From the NCBI RefSeq assembly GCF_034347425.1, contig NZ_CP133779.1:3038001-3102000 (forward strand): a stretch of 64,000 nt of DNA. The letters run 5' to 3'. The DNA is from Undibacterium sp. CCC3.4. GTDB lineage: Bacteria > Pseudomonadota > Gammaproteobacteria > Burkholderiales > Burkholderiaceae_D. The translations under genes were made by a program, and so were the position numbers. The notes under the pieces are model-generated. The model was not told the DNA's origin, ran no database searches, and saw nothing but the letters and a program-made list of their open reading frames with translations. Numbering within the stretch: position 1 is the first letter of the stretch; each line of letters begins with the position of its first letter. Positions 43,276-53,432 of the stretch are shown here, one piece after another.

Positions 43276-44565
43276 TCACTTGGCTGGTTCGTAAGGAATT
43301 TCTATGGTCACGCACACACCGCTCGGTTGATTCGGCGTGATGATCATTTGCGCGCGGTCTTGGTATAACAGTTTCAAGCGTTCGCGAATATTTTGCAAGC
43401 CCAGGCCGGTACCGGTGCTCGGGACTGCGCCGAAACCGAGGCCGTTATCGCTGACGCTGACGCGTAATTTATGATCGGCCACTTCGGCGCGAAACACGAT
43501 GGTGCCGCCGTCGGCCTTGCTTTCCAGTCCGTGCTTGATGGCGTTTTCCACCAGCGATTGCAGCATCATCGGCGGGAAGGCGGCGCTGCGCAAGCCGGTC
43601 GGCATGATCAAATCGACCGTCAGCCTTTCCTCCATCCGCATTTTCAGCAAATCGAGGTAAGAGCCTACCATGTCGGCTTCGCGGCCGAGGTTGGTAGTCG
43701 GGGCATTTTCGCGGATTTGGGGCAGCACTGCTCGCAGATAGCTGATCAAGCTGCGCTGCATCGCTGCCGCGCGCGGCGGGTCGGTGATGATCAAATGTTC
43801 GACCGAGGCCAGGGTGTTGAAGAGGAAATGCGGCTCGACTTGCGCTTGCATGGTTTGCATCTGTGCCTGACTGACTTGGCGCAGCAAGGCTTCACGTTCG
43901 GCGGCTTGGCCGGCGCTGCGCGCTTTCTCTTCGGCGCGCACTTTTCCACCCATCAGTATTTTCATGCCGAACAAGCAGAATACCAACAGCAAGACAAAGT
44001 TGGCAAACCACTTGGAGGAGGTTTTTTTGTAGCTGCGAACTTCTTCGTCGGCGGCATCGGCCACGGCACTTTTGAGGTCTTCGCCTAGCGCTTGCGCGAC
44101 CTCGGGCGGCAGTTTGATATGGATGTCCGCATTGCTGGCGGCGGCAGGCAGGCTTGCGCTCGCCGTCGCTGGCGGCATTGGTGGTAGCGGTGTTGCGGGA
44201 GTATCGCTGCTGCTGGTACGGATACCATGCTCATCGATAGTAATCTGTTCGCCAGTCACGATGCCGCTGTGGTTTTTATGGATGCGTATGCCGGTGCTGT
44301 CGATCTCTACGCTGGTGTCGCTGTCACTGTTGTTCTTGATCGTGCTGTTCTTTTTGCTCGGGCGTGTGACGACGACGCTTTCTTCGGAAGTAAATAACAA
44401 ATCCTGCAGGATCGCGCCGGCCAGCAGGGTGATCATGGCGAAAATAAAAAATTTCCACCATGATAATTTGGTGACCCAAGCAGCCGTTTTGTCGAAACTC
44501 AGGCTCAAGAATTGTTTAGTTTGTACAAAAAGGTCCTTGATCGTGTCAGTGGTGTGCGGATTCAT
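43276..44565 (-). CDS. LytS-type sensor histidine kinase
   Basis: The 429-residue inner-membrane kinase has a transmembrane helix at about residues 37-60 (WWKFFIFAMITLLAGAILQD), a periplasmic or linker region of about 130 residues with Pro/Ala-rich and charged stretches, and a second helix at about 188-208 (FANFVLLLVFCLFGMKILMG). The catalytic part follows: QAQVEPHFLFNTLASVEHL holds the phospho-accepting His of the His_kinase family, SLVENAIKHG is the N box and DNGLGFG...GTGLGLQNIRERL the G box. It is co-transcribed with the LytTR regulator. The extracytoplasmic sensor part matches no domain I know. Confidence 0.92.
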   Translation of the reverse strand: MNPHTTDTIKDLFVQTKQFLSLSFDKTAAWVTKLSWWKFFIFAMITLLAGAILQDLLFTSEESVVVTRPSKKNSTIKNNSDSDTSVEIDSTGIRIHKNHSGIVTGEQITIDEHGIRTSSSDTPATPLPPMPPATASASLPAAASNADIHIKLPPEVAQALGEDLKSAVADAADEEVRSYKKTSSKWFANFVLLLVFCLFGMKILMGGKVRAEEKARSAGQAAEREALLRQVSQAQMQTMQAQVEPHFLFNTLASVEHLIITDPPRAAAMQRSLISYLRAVLPQIRENAPTTNLGREADMVGSYLDLLKMRMEERLTVDLIMPTGLRSAAFPPMMLQSLVENAIKHGLESKADGGTIVFRAEVADHKLRVSVSDNGLGFGAVPSTGTGLGLQNIRERLKLLYQDRAQMIITPNQPSGVCVTIEIPYEPAK

Positions 44566-44703
44566 GTGGTAACTCGTCTAATAAGTGAAGGAGGGCGCAG
44601 ACGGAACTGTAAGTGAAATGCACGCAAGATCTGGTCGCAATGCGACAGTCGGTAGAAATCGACGGGCAGAATGGGTTGCCGTGGGTTTGGCTGGCGCGCC
44701 TGG

Positions 44704-46941
44704 TTACGGTCGCTGCGCTAACCAGGCATACAATTCTTGGCGCGGCAGCGGACGAGCGTAGAAATATCCTTGCGCCAAATGGCAGCCGAACGACAGCAGG
44801 GCTTCCGCTTGCATTTGATTTTCCACCCCTTCGGCGATGATCGCCAAGCCCAGGCTCTGACCCAATTGCACGATCATTTTAGCGATACTGCCTTGGTTGG
44901 CGTCTTTTTGGATTTCATTGACGAAGGCGCGGTCGATCTTGAGTTTGTCAACATGAAGTTTTTGCAAATGGCTGAGCGAAGAAAAACCGGTGCCGAAATC
45001 GTCGATCGAGACACTCACGCCGAGTTGCTTGATCTGGTGCAGAGTCTTGACCAGCAAATCGGGGTCGTTCATAGCCATTGATTCGGTGATTTCGAGTTCG
45101 ATGAATTGCGGCGGTACTTGTGTGTCATGCAGGGCTTTTTGCAAGGTCTCCATGAACAAGGGGTGCGAAAACTGTGCCTGTGACACATTGATCGCCATTT
45201 GAAAGTCGGTATGACCAAGGCTGCGCAAGTGAACCAGTTCGGTGCAGGCGCTGCGTAATACCCATTCGCCGATATCGATGATGAGGCCGGAGTACTCGGC
45301 AATCGGAATGAACTGGTCGGGCGGGATAAACTTGCCATCATCGGTCTGCCAGCGCAGCAGTGCTTCTGCACCGAGGATTTTTCCAGTACTCATGTCAACC
45401 TGTGGTTGATACACGAGAAACAGTTTTTCATGTTCGAAGGCGGCCCGCAGCGCATGCATCAGCAATACCCGCTCACGAATGTCTACCCCCATATTGCGGG
45501 TAAAGTATTCGAAGCCACCGCGTTGGTGAGTTTTGGCGCGTTTGAGCGCGATATTGGTGTCTTTCAGTGCTTCTGAACCATCGCCATCATAATCGTCGAA
45601 CTTGATCAGGCCGATGGTGGCGCTGAGTTGGACTTCTTGGTGGTCGACATCAAAGGGGGCGGTGAATAAGGCCAGAATTTTTTTCGGTGAGACCAGCTCA
45701 ACATCGCCAAGCAGGGCGAAGGTATCGCTGCCAACCCGGGCAATTTGGCACAGACTGCCGAAATACTGTGACAGCCGCTGTGCCACCGCGACTAATAATA
45801 AGTCGCCGAACTGATGGCCGAGCGCATCGTTGGTTTCAGCGAAGTGATCGATATCGATCAGCGCTAAGGCGCTGCGGTTCTTTCTTGCTGAGGCCAGTGT
45901 CTCGTTGATGGTTTGCAGTAACTTCAGGCGATTGCACAGGCCGGTCAGTAAATCGTAGAAAGCATAATTGTGCAGGCGCGTGTTGAGAATGACATTATCG
46001 AGACCAATCGATACATTGCCGCAGAAAACCTCGAGCAAGCGCTGCTCCATATCATTGAGCGAGAGACCGGTTTCGAGATATAAACTGAAGTCTTCTTGCG
46101 CTACATTGTTGAAGTACAGTGCCGTGATGGTCGGCTGATAAATACTTTGGCGCGTGCTCAGCGACCGTGTGACGATATCGTGCGCTTGCTGGCAGTTTTG
46201 GCGCTTGAGTGGGGTATTGAGCAGGCTTGCAAACTGTGTGGTGGCCGCAATGATATGCAGCGCGTCGTCGGCCGATTGATTGTTGACCGGATGAGGGCGG
46301 GCGCAGATCAAGCCGGCAGCATCGAGCTTGAGTAGGTCGGTAATTTGGCTCAGTACCTCGACGGCAAACTCGTGCAGTCCGCGCGAGCCCATCAAGGTGT
46401 TGCTGGCGCTAACAATCAGTTCGAGGCCGCGCCGACTGTCATTGATGGCGCAAATTTGCTCGTAGGAGCGAATCGCTGAAGTCACTGCCGTGTACAGCTT
46501 GGTGCGCGTGAGTTCAGACTTGGTTTTGTAATCGTTGATGTCGTAATCGCGAATTGCATCGATTTCCGGTGCGTAGCCAGGCTGGCCGGTGCGCAGAATG
46601 ATGCGCACATCAGCCAGTTGCAGGGTGCTGCGGATATAACTGACCAATTGCAGGCCGGCGTCCTCTTGCTCCATCACGACATCGAGCAAAATAATCGCGA
46701 TGTCGGATTCTTTTTGCAGGATGTCGCGCGCTTCGGCGGCCGAATAGGCATGCAAAAAACTCAGTGGACGATGCTGGATTTCCAAACTGCCGAGCGCAAA
46801 GGTGGTCGCCGAGTGGACATCGGGATCATCGTCGATGATCATGATGCGCCAGCTCGCTTGATTTGCTGTCAAAAACTCATCATGCTCTGGTTCATCCAGA
46901 AAGACCAGATCATCTGCGGTAGAGTGCATCGGTGAGTTCAT
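44704..46941 (-). CDS. REC-DUF3369-GGDEF(degenerate)-EAL protein
   Basis: The 745-residue cytoplasmic signalling protein begins with a receiver domain at about residues 30-150 (MIIDDDPDVHSATTFAL, phospho-acceptor Asp in IILLDVVMEQ). A DUF3369-type sensory region spans about 165-330. The GGDEF domain (about 335-490) reads ARVGSDTFALLG where GGDEF should be, so cyclase activity is probably lost. The EAL domain (about 500-740) keeps its set: AEALLRW, INVSQAQF, ELEITESMAM, SIDDFGTGFSSL, KIDRAFV and AEGVEN. It is therefore most likely a cyclic-di-GMP phosphodiesterase switched by phosphorylation. No partner kinase is adjacent; the LytS-type kinase is 138 bp away. Confidence 0.92.
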   Translation of the reverse strand: MNSPMHSTADDLVFLDEPEHDEFLTANQASWRIMIIDDDPDVHSATTFALGSLEIQHRPLSFLHAYSAAEARDILQKESDIAIILLDVVMEQEDAGLQLVSYIRSTLQLADVRIILRTGQPGYAPEIDAIRDYDINDYKTKSELTRTKLYTAVTSAIRSYEQICAINDSRRGLELIVSASNTLMGSRGLHEFAVEVLSQITDLLKLDAAGLICARPHPVNNQSADDALHIIAATTQFASLLNTPLKRQNCQQAHDIVTRSLSTRQSIYQPTITALYFNNVAQEDFSLYLETGLSLNDMEQRLLEVFCGNVSIGLDNVILNTRLHNYAFYDLLTGLCNRLKLLQTINETLASARKNRSALALIDIDHFAETNDALGHQFGDLLLVAVAQRLSQYFGSLCQIARVGSDTFALLGDVELVSPKKILALFTAPFDVDHQEVQLSATIGLIKFDDYDGDGSEALKDTNIALKRAKTHQRGGFEYFTRNMGVDIRERVLLMHALRAAFEHEKLFLVYQPQVDMSTGKILGAEALLRWQTDDGKFIPPDQFIPIAEYSGLIIDIGEWVLRSACTELVHLRSLGHTDFQMAINVSQAQFSHPLFMETLQKALHDTQVPPQFIELEITESMAMNDPDLLVKTLHQIKQLGVSVSIDDFGTGFSSLSHLQKLHVDKLKIDRAFVNEIQKDANQGSIAKMIVQLGQSLGLAIIAEGVENQMQAEALLSFGCHLAQGYFYARPLPRQELYAWLAQRP

Positions 46942-47276
46942 CTGAAGTACGGCTCCATGCTCGGCATATATTCGCTACGGATAGGGCGATTTGTTGGTAG
47001 TTTGGAAGGTGCTGCTTTTAACGCAGATTTAATCCCTCCCTCGTAGTGGAACTATGACACTAAACGGCGCGCCAGCCAAGCTGCATTGTTCCTTCTTTGC
47101 CAAGAAAAAGCAATCGTCACCACTTTGCGCGCGCCTGCCGCGCGCGCTGCGGCATTTGCGCCACAGCGCGCGGCGCGCATGCTTGGGGTATTTTGCTGTT
47201 GCAATCGATAGAAATGAAGCGATAAGGCTGTTAAAATGATTTTAATTTCGTTTTTAACCTTGATCGCAAAATTTAT
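46942..47276. other. Intergenic region before aroC
   Basis: No gene is evident in these 335 bp. A very GC-rich hairpin at 47137-47178 (GCCGCGCGCGCTG against CAGCGCGCGGCGCGC) may end leftward or rightward transcription. TTAAAATGATTTTAA at 47231-47245 is a perfect AT palindrome 31 bp before the aroC ATG and could be part of its promoter or an operator. Confidence 0.5.
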
Positions 47277-48374
47277 ATGTCTGGCAATACTTTCGGAACC
47301 TTGTTTACCGTTACCACCTTCGGCGAGTCGCACGGTCCGGCCATCGGTTGTGTGATCGACGGCTGCCCGCCCGGCTTGGAATTATCAGAGGCGGACATCC
47401 AGCCCGAGCTCGACCGGCGGCGTCCCGGCACCTCGCGTCACGTGACCCAGCGCCAGGAGCCCGACACGGTAGAGATCCTGTCCGGCGTTTACCAAGGTAA
47501 AACTACCGGCACGCCGATTGCTTTATTGATAAGAAATCAAGATCAACGCAGTAAGGATTACGGCAATATCACTGAAACTTTCCGCCCCGGCCATGCCGAC
47601 TTCACCTACTGGAATAAATACGGTATTCGTGATCCGCGCGGCGGCGGGCGCTCTTCGGCGCGACTGACGGCACCGGTGGTGGGAGCGGCGGCGATCGCCA
47701 AAAAATGGTTGGCGCAACAATTCGGCATCACGTTTCATGGCGGTATGCGTGAATTGGGTGAGCTGGCGATTCCATTTCAAGCTTGGTCGCATACCGCCGA
47801 TAACCCGTTTTTTGCCCCTACTGGCGATGCCACCCTGATCGCTCGCTTGGAAGACTACATGGATGCACTGCGTAAGGATGGTGACTCGATCGGTGCCCGC
47901 ATCGACGTGGTGGCCAGCGGTGTGCCGGTCGGTTGGGGGGAACCGATTTATGACAAGCTTGATGCCGAAATTGCGTATGCGATGATGGGTATCAATGCCG
48001 TCAAAGGGGTGGAAATCGGTGCCGGCTTCGCCAGCGTGGCGCAGCGTGGTTCTGAGCATGGTGATGAGCTGACACCGAGCGGTTTCATCGGTAATCACGC
48101 CGGCGGCATCCTCGGCGGCATCTCGACCGGTCAAGATATTACGGTCTCGATCGCCATCAAACCGACTTCGTCGATACGCACGCCGCGCAATTCTATTGAT
48201 AAGAATGGTCAAGCGGTGGTGGTGGAAACCTTTGGTCGCCATGATCCTTGCGTCGGCATCCGTGCCACGCCGATTGCCGAAGCCATGCTGGCTTTGGTGT
48301 TGATCGATCACGCCTTGCGTCATCGGGCGCAGTGTGGCGATGTGCAGAGCACGCCATTCCCAGCGGCACACTGA
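47277..48374 (+). CDS. aroC: Chorismate synthase
   Basis: The 365-residue FMN-dependent enzyme converts EPSP to chorismate, the last common step of aromatic amino acid synthesis. All three family signatures are clear: [18 protein letters not shown] at about 14-31, [18 protein letters not shown] at about 123-140 and [17 protein letters not shown] at about 299-315. The length equals other betaproteobacterial AroC. Confidence 0.97.
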   Translation: MSGNTFGTLFTVTTFGESHGPAIGCVIDGCPPGLELSEADIQPELDRRRPGTSRHVTQRQEPDTVEILSGVYQGKTTGTPIALLIRNQDQRSKDYGNITETFRPGHADFTYWNKYGIRDPRGGGRSSARLTAPVVGAAAIAKKWLAQQFGITFHGGMRELGELAIPFQAWSHTADNPFFAPTGDATLIARLEDYMDALRKDGDSIGARIDVVASGVPVGWGEPIYDKLDAEIAYAMMGINAVKGVEIGAGFASVAQRGSEHGDELTPSGFIGNHAGGILGGISTGQDITVSIAIKPTSSIRTPRNSIDKNGQAVVVETFGRHDPCVGIRATPIAEAMLALVLIDHALRHRAQCGDVQSTPFPAAH

Positions 48375-48620
48375 GCTTTCTTGTTTCAAAATAATTCACG
48401 GTTATTTCGATTGTAATAAGCAAAAAACGAGTGAAAATTCGGCGCATTCTGCTAAAGCTGATTTTTCTCTCGCCTACGCGGGCCGCATTTTTGCCCCTCA
48501 GCGTGGTTTTGCGGCGCACAATTGTGGCATAATCAAAGACAAAAATTCGATTCAACTCGGGGTGGCGGACAGTTCTGGTCCGACCTGTGCACGCCGACCT
48601 CTCCTTGCAGGCTAGAGACT

Positions 48621-50021
48621 ATGCTTAAAACGCTGTACGACAAATTGTGGGAATCGCATGTAGTGCATTCTGAAGAAGATGGCACGGCAATTCTGTATAT
48701 CGACCGTCATTTGCTGCATGAAGTGACTAGTCCTCAAGCCTTCGATGGCCTCAAGCTGGCTGGGCGTCAGCCTTGGCGTTTGTCGGCCAATCTGATGGTG
48801 GCCGACCACAATGTACCGACTACCAATCGCATTAATGGTATCGACGATCCGACTTCGCGTCTGCAGGTGGAAACGCTCGACGCCAATGCCAAGCAATATG
48901 GTATGACGTATTTCGGCATGGCCGATAAACGCCAAGGCATCGTCCATGTGATCGGTCCTGAGCAGGGCGCGACCTTGCCTGGTATGACCGTGGTGTGCGG
49001 GGATTCGCATACCTCGACGCACGGGGCTTTCGCTTGCCTCGCGCATGGCATCGGTACTTCGGAAGTCGAACATGTGCTGGCGACGCAAACCTTGATTGCC
49101 AAAAAATCCAAAGCCATGCTGGTGCAGGTTGATGGGGTCTTGCCAGCTGGCGTAACGGCCAAAGATATCGTGCTGGCCATCATCGGCAAAATCGGCACGG
49201 CCGGTGGTACTGGTTATGCGATCGAATTTGCTGGCAGCAGCATCCGTGCGCTGTCTATGGAAGGTCGCATGACGGTCTGTAATATGGCGATCGAAGCCGG
49301 TGCACGCGCCGGTATGATTGCCGTCGACCAAATCACGATAGATTACGTCAAGGGTCGGCCATTGTCGCCGGTCGGACCGCACTGGGATCGCGCACTCGAT
49401 TACTGGCGCACGCTGCACTCGGATGCCGGCGCGCGTTTTGATCTGGTGGTCACTCTCAATGCTGCCGAAATCAAGCCGCAAGTAACTTGGGGTACCTCGC
49501 CCGAAATGGTGGTGGCGATCGATAGCCGCATCCCTGACCCAGACTTGGAAAAAGACGAAGTCAAACGCGATGCCATCGAAAAAGCCTTGGCTTACATGGA
49601 ATTGAAGCCGAATATGGCGATCACCGATATCCGCATCGATAAAGTGTTCATCGGTTCCTGCACCAATTCACGCATTGAAGATTTACGCGCCGCGGCGGCT
49701 GTGGTGCGCGGAAAATTCCGTGCTTCCAATGTCAAGTTGGCATTGGTGGTGCCTGGTTCCGGCTTGGTCAAAGATCAGGCTGAGCGTGAAGGTTTGGACC
49801 GGATTTTCCGTGACGCCGGCTTTGAATGGCGCGAACCAGGTTGCTCTATGTGCTTGGCCATGAATGCCGACCGACTCGAACCGGGTGAGCGTTGTGCCTC
49901 TACCTCGAATCGCAATTTCGAGGGACGTCAAGGGCAGGGCGGTCGCACCCATTTGGTGTCGCCGGCGATGGCAGCGGCGGCCGGTATTGCCGGTCACTTC
50001 GTCGACGTGCGCGCGCTGTAA
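48621..50021 (+). CDS. leuC: 3-Isopropylmalate dehydratase large subunit
   Basis: The 466-residue aconitase-family subunit isomerises 2- to 3-isopropylmalate in leucine synthesis with LeuD. The [4Fe-4S] ligands are in [16 protein letters not shown] (about 344-359) and in [13 protein letters not shown] (about 401-413); the N-terminal DHNVPT and [11 protein letters not shown] motifs are present. The start at 48621 ([10 protein letters not shown]) is used; an upstream in-frame reading has no family support. First gene of leuC-entericidin-leuD-leuB-asd. The 246 bp gap before it shows no T-box-type or obvious leader peptide signal. Confidence 0.97.
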   Translation: MLKTLYDKLWESHVVHSEEDGTAILYIDRHLLHEVTSPQAFDGLKLAGRQPWRLSANLMVADHNVPTTNRINGIDDPTSRLQVETLDANAKQYGMTYFGMADKRQGIVHVIGPEQGATLPGMTVVCGDSHTSTHGAFACLAHGIGTSEVEHVLATQTLIAKKSKAMLVQVDGVLPAGVTAKDIVLAIIGKIGTAGGTGYAIEFAGSSIRALSMEGRMTVCNMAIEAGARAGMIAVDQITIDYVKGRPLSPVGPHWDRALDYWRTLHSDAGARFDLVVTLNAAEIKPQVTWGTSPEMVVAIDSRIPDPDLEKDEVKRDAIEKALAYMELKPNMAITDIRIDKVFIGSCTNSRIEDLRAAAAVVRGKFRASNVKLALVVPGSGLVKDQAEREGLDRIFRDAGFEWREPGCSMCLAMNADRLEPGERCASTSNRNFEGRQGQGGRTHLVSPAMAAAAGIAGHFVDVRAL

Positions 50022-50073
50022 TCAACACAGTGGAATCAATGACCGTACTCCCGTTTGGGCGTGCAAGGGAAAA

Positions 50074-50208
50074 ATGATGAAAAAATTCTATACCATACTG
50101 ATTTGCCTGACTGGTTTGCTCGCCGTGAGTGCGTGTAATACCGTGCAAGGCATAGGCAAAGATGTCAAAAAAGCTGGCGAAGCCGTTGAAAGCGTCGGCA
50201 AGAAATAA
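50074..50208 (+). CDS. Entericidin A/B-like lipoprotein
   Basis: The 44-residue product [20 protein letters not shown](C) has a lipobox AVSAC with Cys at residue 21, and a short mature part [20 protein letters not shown] typical of the entericidin family (EcnA/EcnB of E. coli, small membrane-associated antidote/toxin lipoproteins). AAGGGAAAA precedes the ATG. It lies between leuC and leuD with gaps of 52 and 5 bp, an arrangement common in Burkholderiales. Its role beside leucine genes is not known. Confidence 0.88.
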   Translation: MMKKFYTILICLTGLLAVSACNTVQGIGKDVKKAGEAVESVGKK

Positions 50209-50213
50209 CGATC

Positions 50214-50861
50214 ATGGAAAAATTTACTATACATAGCGGTTTGGTGGCACCGATGGATCGTGCTAATGTCGATACCGATGCCATTATTCCAAAACAATTT
50301 CTCAAGTCGATACTGCGTACCGGCTTTGGCCCGAACCTGTTCGATGAGTGGCGCTATCTCGATCACGGCGAACCCGGCATCGATAACAGTCGGCGTCCGC
50401 TGAACCCCGATTTCGTGCTCAATCAAGCGCGCTATCAAGGTGCCTCGATACTGTTGGCGCGCAAAAATTTCGGTTGCGGTTCCTCGCGTGAGCATGCACC
50501 GTGGGCGCTCGATCAGTATGGCTTTCGCTGCGTGATTGCGCCGAGTTTTGCCGATATTTTTTATAATAACTGCTTCAAAAATGGCTTGCTGCCTATCGTC
50601 TTGCCGGAAGCGCAGATCGATCGCTTATTCCATGATGTCAAAGCCTTTCCGGGCTTTCATCTGGTCGTCGATCTGGCGGCGCAAGTCGTTACCAGCAGCG
50701 ATGGCAGTCTGGTCATGCCATTTGAAGTGGATGCTTTCCGTAAATTTTGCCTGCTCAATGGTCTCGATGAAATCGGTTTAACGCTGCGTCAAGCCGATAA
50801 AATTCGCGCCTTCGAAGAGCGCCACCTGGCGGCGCAACCATGGTTGGCCAACACGATTTAA
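50214..50861 (+). CDS. leuD: 3-Isopropylmalate dehydratase small subunit
   Basis: The 215-residue swivelling-domain subunit completes the isomerase with LeuC. Motifs [16 protein letters not shown] and [14 protein letters not shown] are diagnostic. It starts five bases after the entericidin stop, so translation is coupled. Confidence 0.97.
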   Translation: MEKFTIHSGLVAPMDRANVDTDAIIPKQFLKSILRTGFGPNLFDEWRYLDHGEPGIDNSRRPLNPDFVLNQARYQGASILLARKNFGCGSSREHAPWALDQYGFRCVIAPSFADIFYNNCFKNGLLPIVLPEAQIDRLFHDVKAFPGFHLVVDLAAQVVTSSDGSLVMPFEVDAFRKFCLLNGLDEIGLTLRQADKIRAFEERHLAAQPWLANTI

Positions 50862-50881
50862 TAGAATAAAACGATAAAAAT

Positions 50882-51955
50882 ATGAAGATAGCAATCTTAC
50901 CTGGCGACGGCATTGGACCGGAAATCGTTGAGCAAGCGGTACAAGTGCTCAATGCACTGGGCGAATCGTTCGAAATGGAAACCGCACCGGTCGGCGGTGC
51001 CGGCTACGAAGCTTCCGGGCATCCGCTGCCCGATGCCACGCTTAAATTGGCGCAAGATGCCGATGCCATTCTGTTTGGTGCCGTCGGTGACTGGAAATAC
51101 GATACGTTGGACCGTCCGCTGCGGCCTGAGCAAGCGATACTTGGCTTGCGTAAACATTTGAAATTGTTTGCCAATCTGCGTCCGGCGATTTTGTATCCGG
51201 AACTCGCCGGTGCGTCTTCGCTCAAGCCTGAGGTGGTGTCGGGTCTCGATATTTTGATTATCCGCGAACTGACTGGTGACATCTATTTCGGTCAGCCGCG
51301 TGGTGTGCGCATCTGTCCGGATGGGCCGTTCAAAGGTGAGCGTGAGGGTTTTGATACCATGCGCTATGCTGAAAGTGAAATTCGGCGCATTGCGCATGTG
51401 GCCTTTCAAACCGCGCAAAAACGCAGCAAACGTCTGACCAGCGTCGACAAAGCCAATGTGCTCGAGACCTTCCAATTCTGGAAAGATATCGTTACCGATG
51501 TGCATCGCGAATATCCCGATGTGGCACTCGACCATATGTATGTCGACAATGCTGCCATGCAGTTGGTGCGCGCGCCGAAACGCTTTGATGTGATCGTTAC
51601 CGGCAATATGTTCGGCGATATTCTGTCCGATCAAGCGGCGATGTTGACCGGCTCTATCGGCATGTTGCCATCGGCTTCACTCGACGCCAATAATAAAGGC
51701 TTGTATGAGCCTTCGCATGGCTCGGCACCTGATATCGCCGGCCAAGGCATCGCCAACCCTCTGGCGACGATTTTGTCGGCAGCGATGATGTTGCGCTACT
51801 CGCTCAATAAAGCCGAGCAAGCCGACCGCATAGAGCTGGCGGTAAAAAAAGTATTGGCACAGGGATTACGTACCGCCGATATCTACGAAGCCGGCACGAC
51901 TCAGGTTGGCACGGCCGAAATGGGGCGCGCCGTGGTAGCTGCATTGGCGCAGTAA
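50882..51955 (+). CDS. leuB: 3-Isopropylmalate dehydrogenase
   Basis: The 357-residue NAD-dependent oxidative decarboxylase gives 2-oxo-isocaproate. It shows [19 protein letters not shown] at the start, the NAD and Mg2+ signature [20 protein letters not shown] at about 240-259, and [15 protein letters not shown]. It is 20 bp after leuD. Confidence 0.97.
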   Translation: MKIAILPGDGIGPEIVEQAVQVLNALGESFEMETAPVGGAGYEASGHPLPDATLKLAQDADAILFGAVGDWKYDTLDRPLRPEQAILGLRKHLKLFANLRPAILYPELAGASSLKPEVVSGLDILIIRELTGDIYFGQPRGVRICPDGPFKGEREGFDTMRYAESEIRRIAHVAFQTAQKRSKRLTSVDKANVLETFQFWKDIVTDVHREYPDVALDHMYVDNAAMQLVRAPKRFDVIVTGNMFGDILSDQAAMLTGSIGMLPSASLDANNKGLYEPSHGSAPDIAGQGIANPLATILSAAMMLRYSLNKAEQADRIELAVKKVLAQGLRTADIYEAGTTQVGTAEMGRAVVAALAQ

Positions 51956-52012
51956 TTACGGAATCGACAGGCACGATGGCGGGCAGGGACTTCCTGCATA
52001 TTTTAGGGAAAA

Positions 52013-53140
52013 ATGATGAAATTGGTGGGTTTGGTAGGTTGGCGTGGAATGGTGGGCTCGGTCCTGATGCAGCGTATGCAAGAGGAAGGGGACTTTGCTG
52101 ATATTGAACCGGTATTCTTTTCTACTTCGAACAGCGGCGCAACTGCGCCGGCGATGGCAAAGAATGAAAAGACACTGAAAGACGCCAACGATATTACGGC
52201 GCTGAAAAAGTGCGACATCATTATTACCTGCCAAGGTGGTGACTATACCAATGAAATTTTCCCGCAATTGCGCGCGGCCGGTTGGAATGGCCATTGGATC
52301 GATGCTGCTTCGAGCTTGCGGATGAATGACGATGCCGTGATCGTGCTCGATCCGGTCAATTTGCCAGTGATTAAAGATGCGCTCGTCAAAGGGCAAAACA
52401 ATTGGGTCGGTGGAAATTGTACCGTCAGTTGCATGCTCATGGGTGTAGGCGCCTTGTATAAGGCGGGCTTGGTTGAGTGGATGAGTACTCAGACTTACCA
52501 AGCGGCTTCCGGCGGTGGCGCGCAACATATGCGCGAATTGCTCACGCAATATGGCACCCTGTACAGCGAAGTACGTGCTTTGCTCGATGATCCACGCAGC
52601 GCGATTTTAGAAATCGATAGGCTGATCATTGCCAAGCAACGCTCTTTGACGGCAGCGGAAACGGCGAATTTCGGCGTACCACTCGGTGGTTCGCTGATTC
52701 CGTGGATCGATAAAGATCTCGGTGACGGCATGTCGAAAGAAGAATGGAAGGGCATGGCCGAAACCAATAAGATACTCGGGCTCGGTGCCGCCTACGGCAG
52801 CAGTGCGATTCCGGTCGATGGTTTTTGCATACGCATCGGTGCGATGCGCTGCCATAGTCAGGCGCTGACCTTCAAATTAAAGCAAGATGTGCCGCTGGCT
52901 GATATTGAAGCGATGATTGCTGCTGATAATGAATGGGTCAAAGTTGTTCCGAACACACGTCACGACAGTGTGCGTGATCTGACTCCCGTCGCCGTGACCG
53001 GCACCATGACGATACCGGTCGGTCGTATTCGTAAGCTGGCAATGGGCCCTGAATATGTCGGCGCGTTCACGGTCGGGGATCAATTGTTGTGGGGTGCGGC
53101 AGAACCCTTGCGTCGTATGTTGCGTATTCTGATCGACTGA
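52013..53140 (+). CDS. asd: Aspartate-semialdehyde dehydrogenase
   Basis: The 375-residue enzyme reduces beta-aspartyl phosphate for the lysine, methionine and threonine pathways and for diaminopimelate. It opens [20 protein letters not shown] (NADP-binding); the catalytic Cys is in [12 protein letters not shown] near 135 and the His in [12 protein letters not shown] near 280. Two adjacent ATGs (52013, 52016) follow AGGGAAAA. Length and motifs fit the gram-negative long form. It follows leuB by 57 bp. Confidence 0.97.
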   Translation: MMKLVGLVGWRGMVGSVLMQRMQEEGDFADIEPVFFSTSNSGATAPAMAKNEKTLKDANDITALKKCDIIITCQGGDYTNEIFPQLRAAGWNGHWIDAASSLRMNDDAVIVLDPVNLPVIKDALVKGQNNWVGGNCTVSCMLMGVGALYKAGLVEWMSTQTYQAASGGGAQHMRELLTQYGTLYSEVRALLDDPRSAILEIDRLIIAKQRSLTAAETANFGVPLGGSLIPWIDKDLGDGMSKEEWKGMAETNKILGLGAAYGSSAIPVDGFCIRIGAMRCHSQALTFKLKQDVPLADIEAMIAADNEWVKVVPNTRHDSVRDLTPVAVTGTMTIPVGRIRKLAMGPEYVGAFTVGDQLLWGAAEPLRRMLRILID

Positions 53141-53170
53141 GACAACGTGAATTTGTGTTGTGCGCGGTGA

Positions 53171-53200
53171 AAAAAAGGGGAGCTGTGGCTTCCCTTTTTT
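53171..53200 (+). terminator. Terminator after asd
   Basis: AAAAAAGGGGAGC, loop TGT, GGCTTCCCTTTTTT, 30 bp after the asd stop; it closes the leuC-asd unit. Confidence 0.85.
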
Positions 53201-53432
53201 GCGCGAGTAATGAAAAATCCGCAAATAATTCGAGGAAAACCTCAGAATTGTTAAATGGCAACAACATTTAGGCAACTTCCCTCACTGCTAGGCTTCTTAA
53301 TGTATTTACCATGGGGATAATTCGCGGTAAGCTTGCAGCGCAAACTGTGCGCGCTGATTAGATTGCAATCTGTTGCTGCGCTTGATTGTGTCGGTGCCTT
53401 TCCCCGCGGACTTTATTCGCCAAATTCCCAAT

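Noticed and set aside
47523..48389. Open frame on the minus strand inside aroC
   Set aside because: Antisense to all chorismate synthase signatures; composition is that of a shadow frame.
48375..48620. Leucine leader peptide or T-box before leuC
   Set aside because: No short ORF with a leucine run or attenuator hairpin pair was seen, and T-boxes are not expected in this group.
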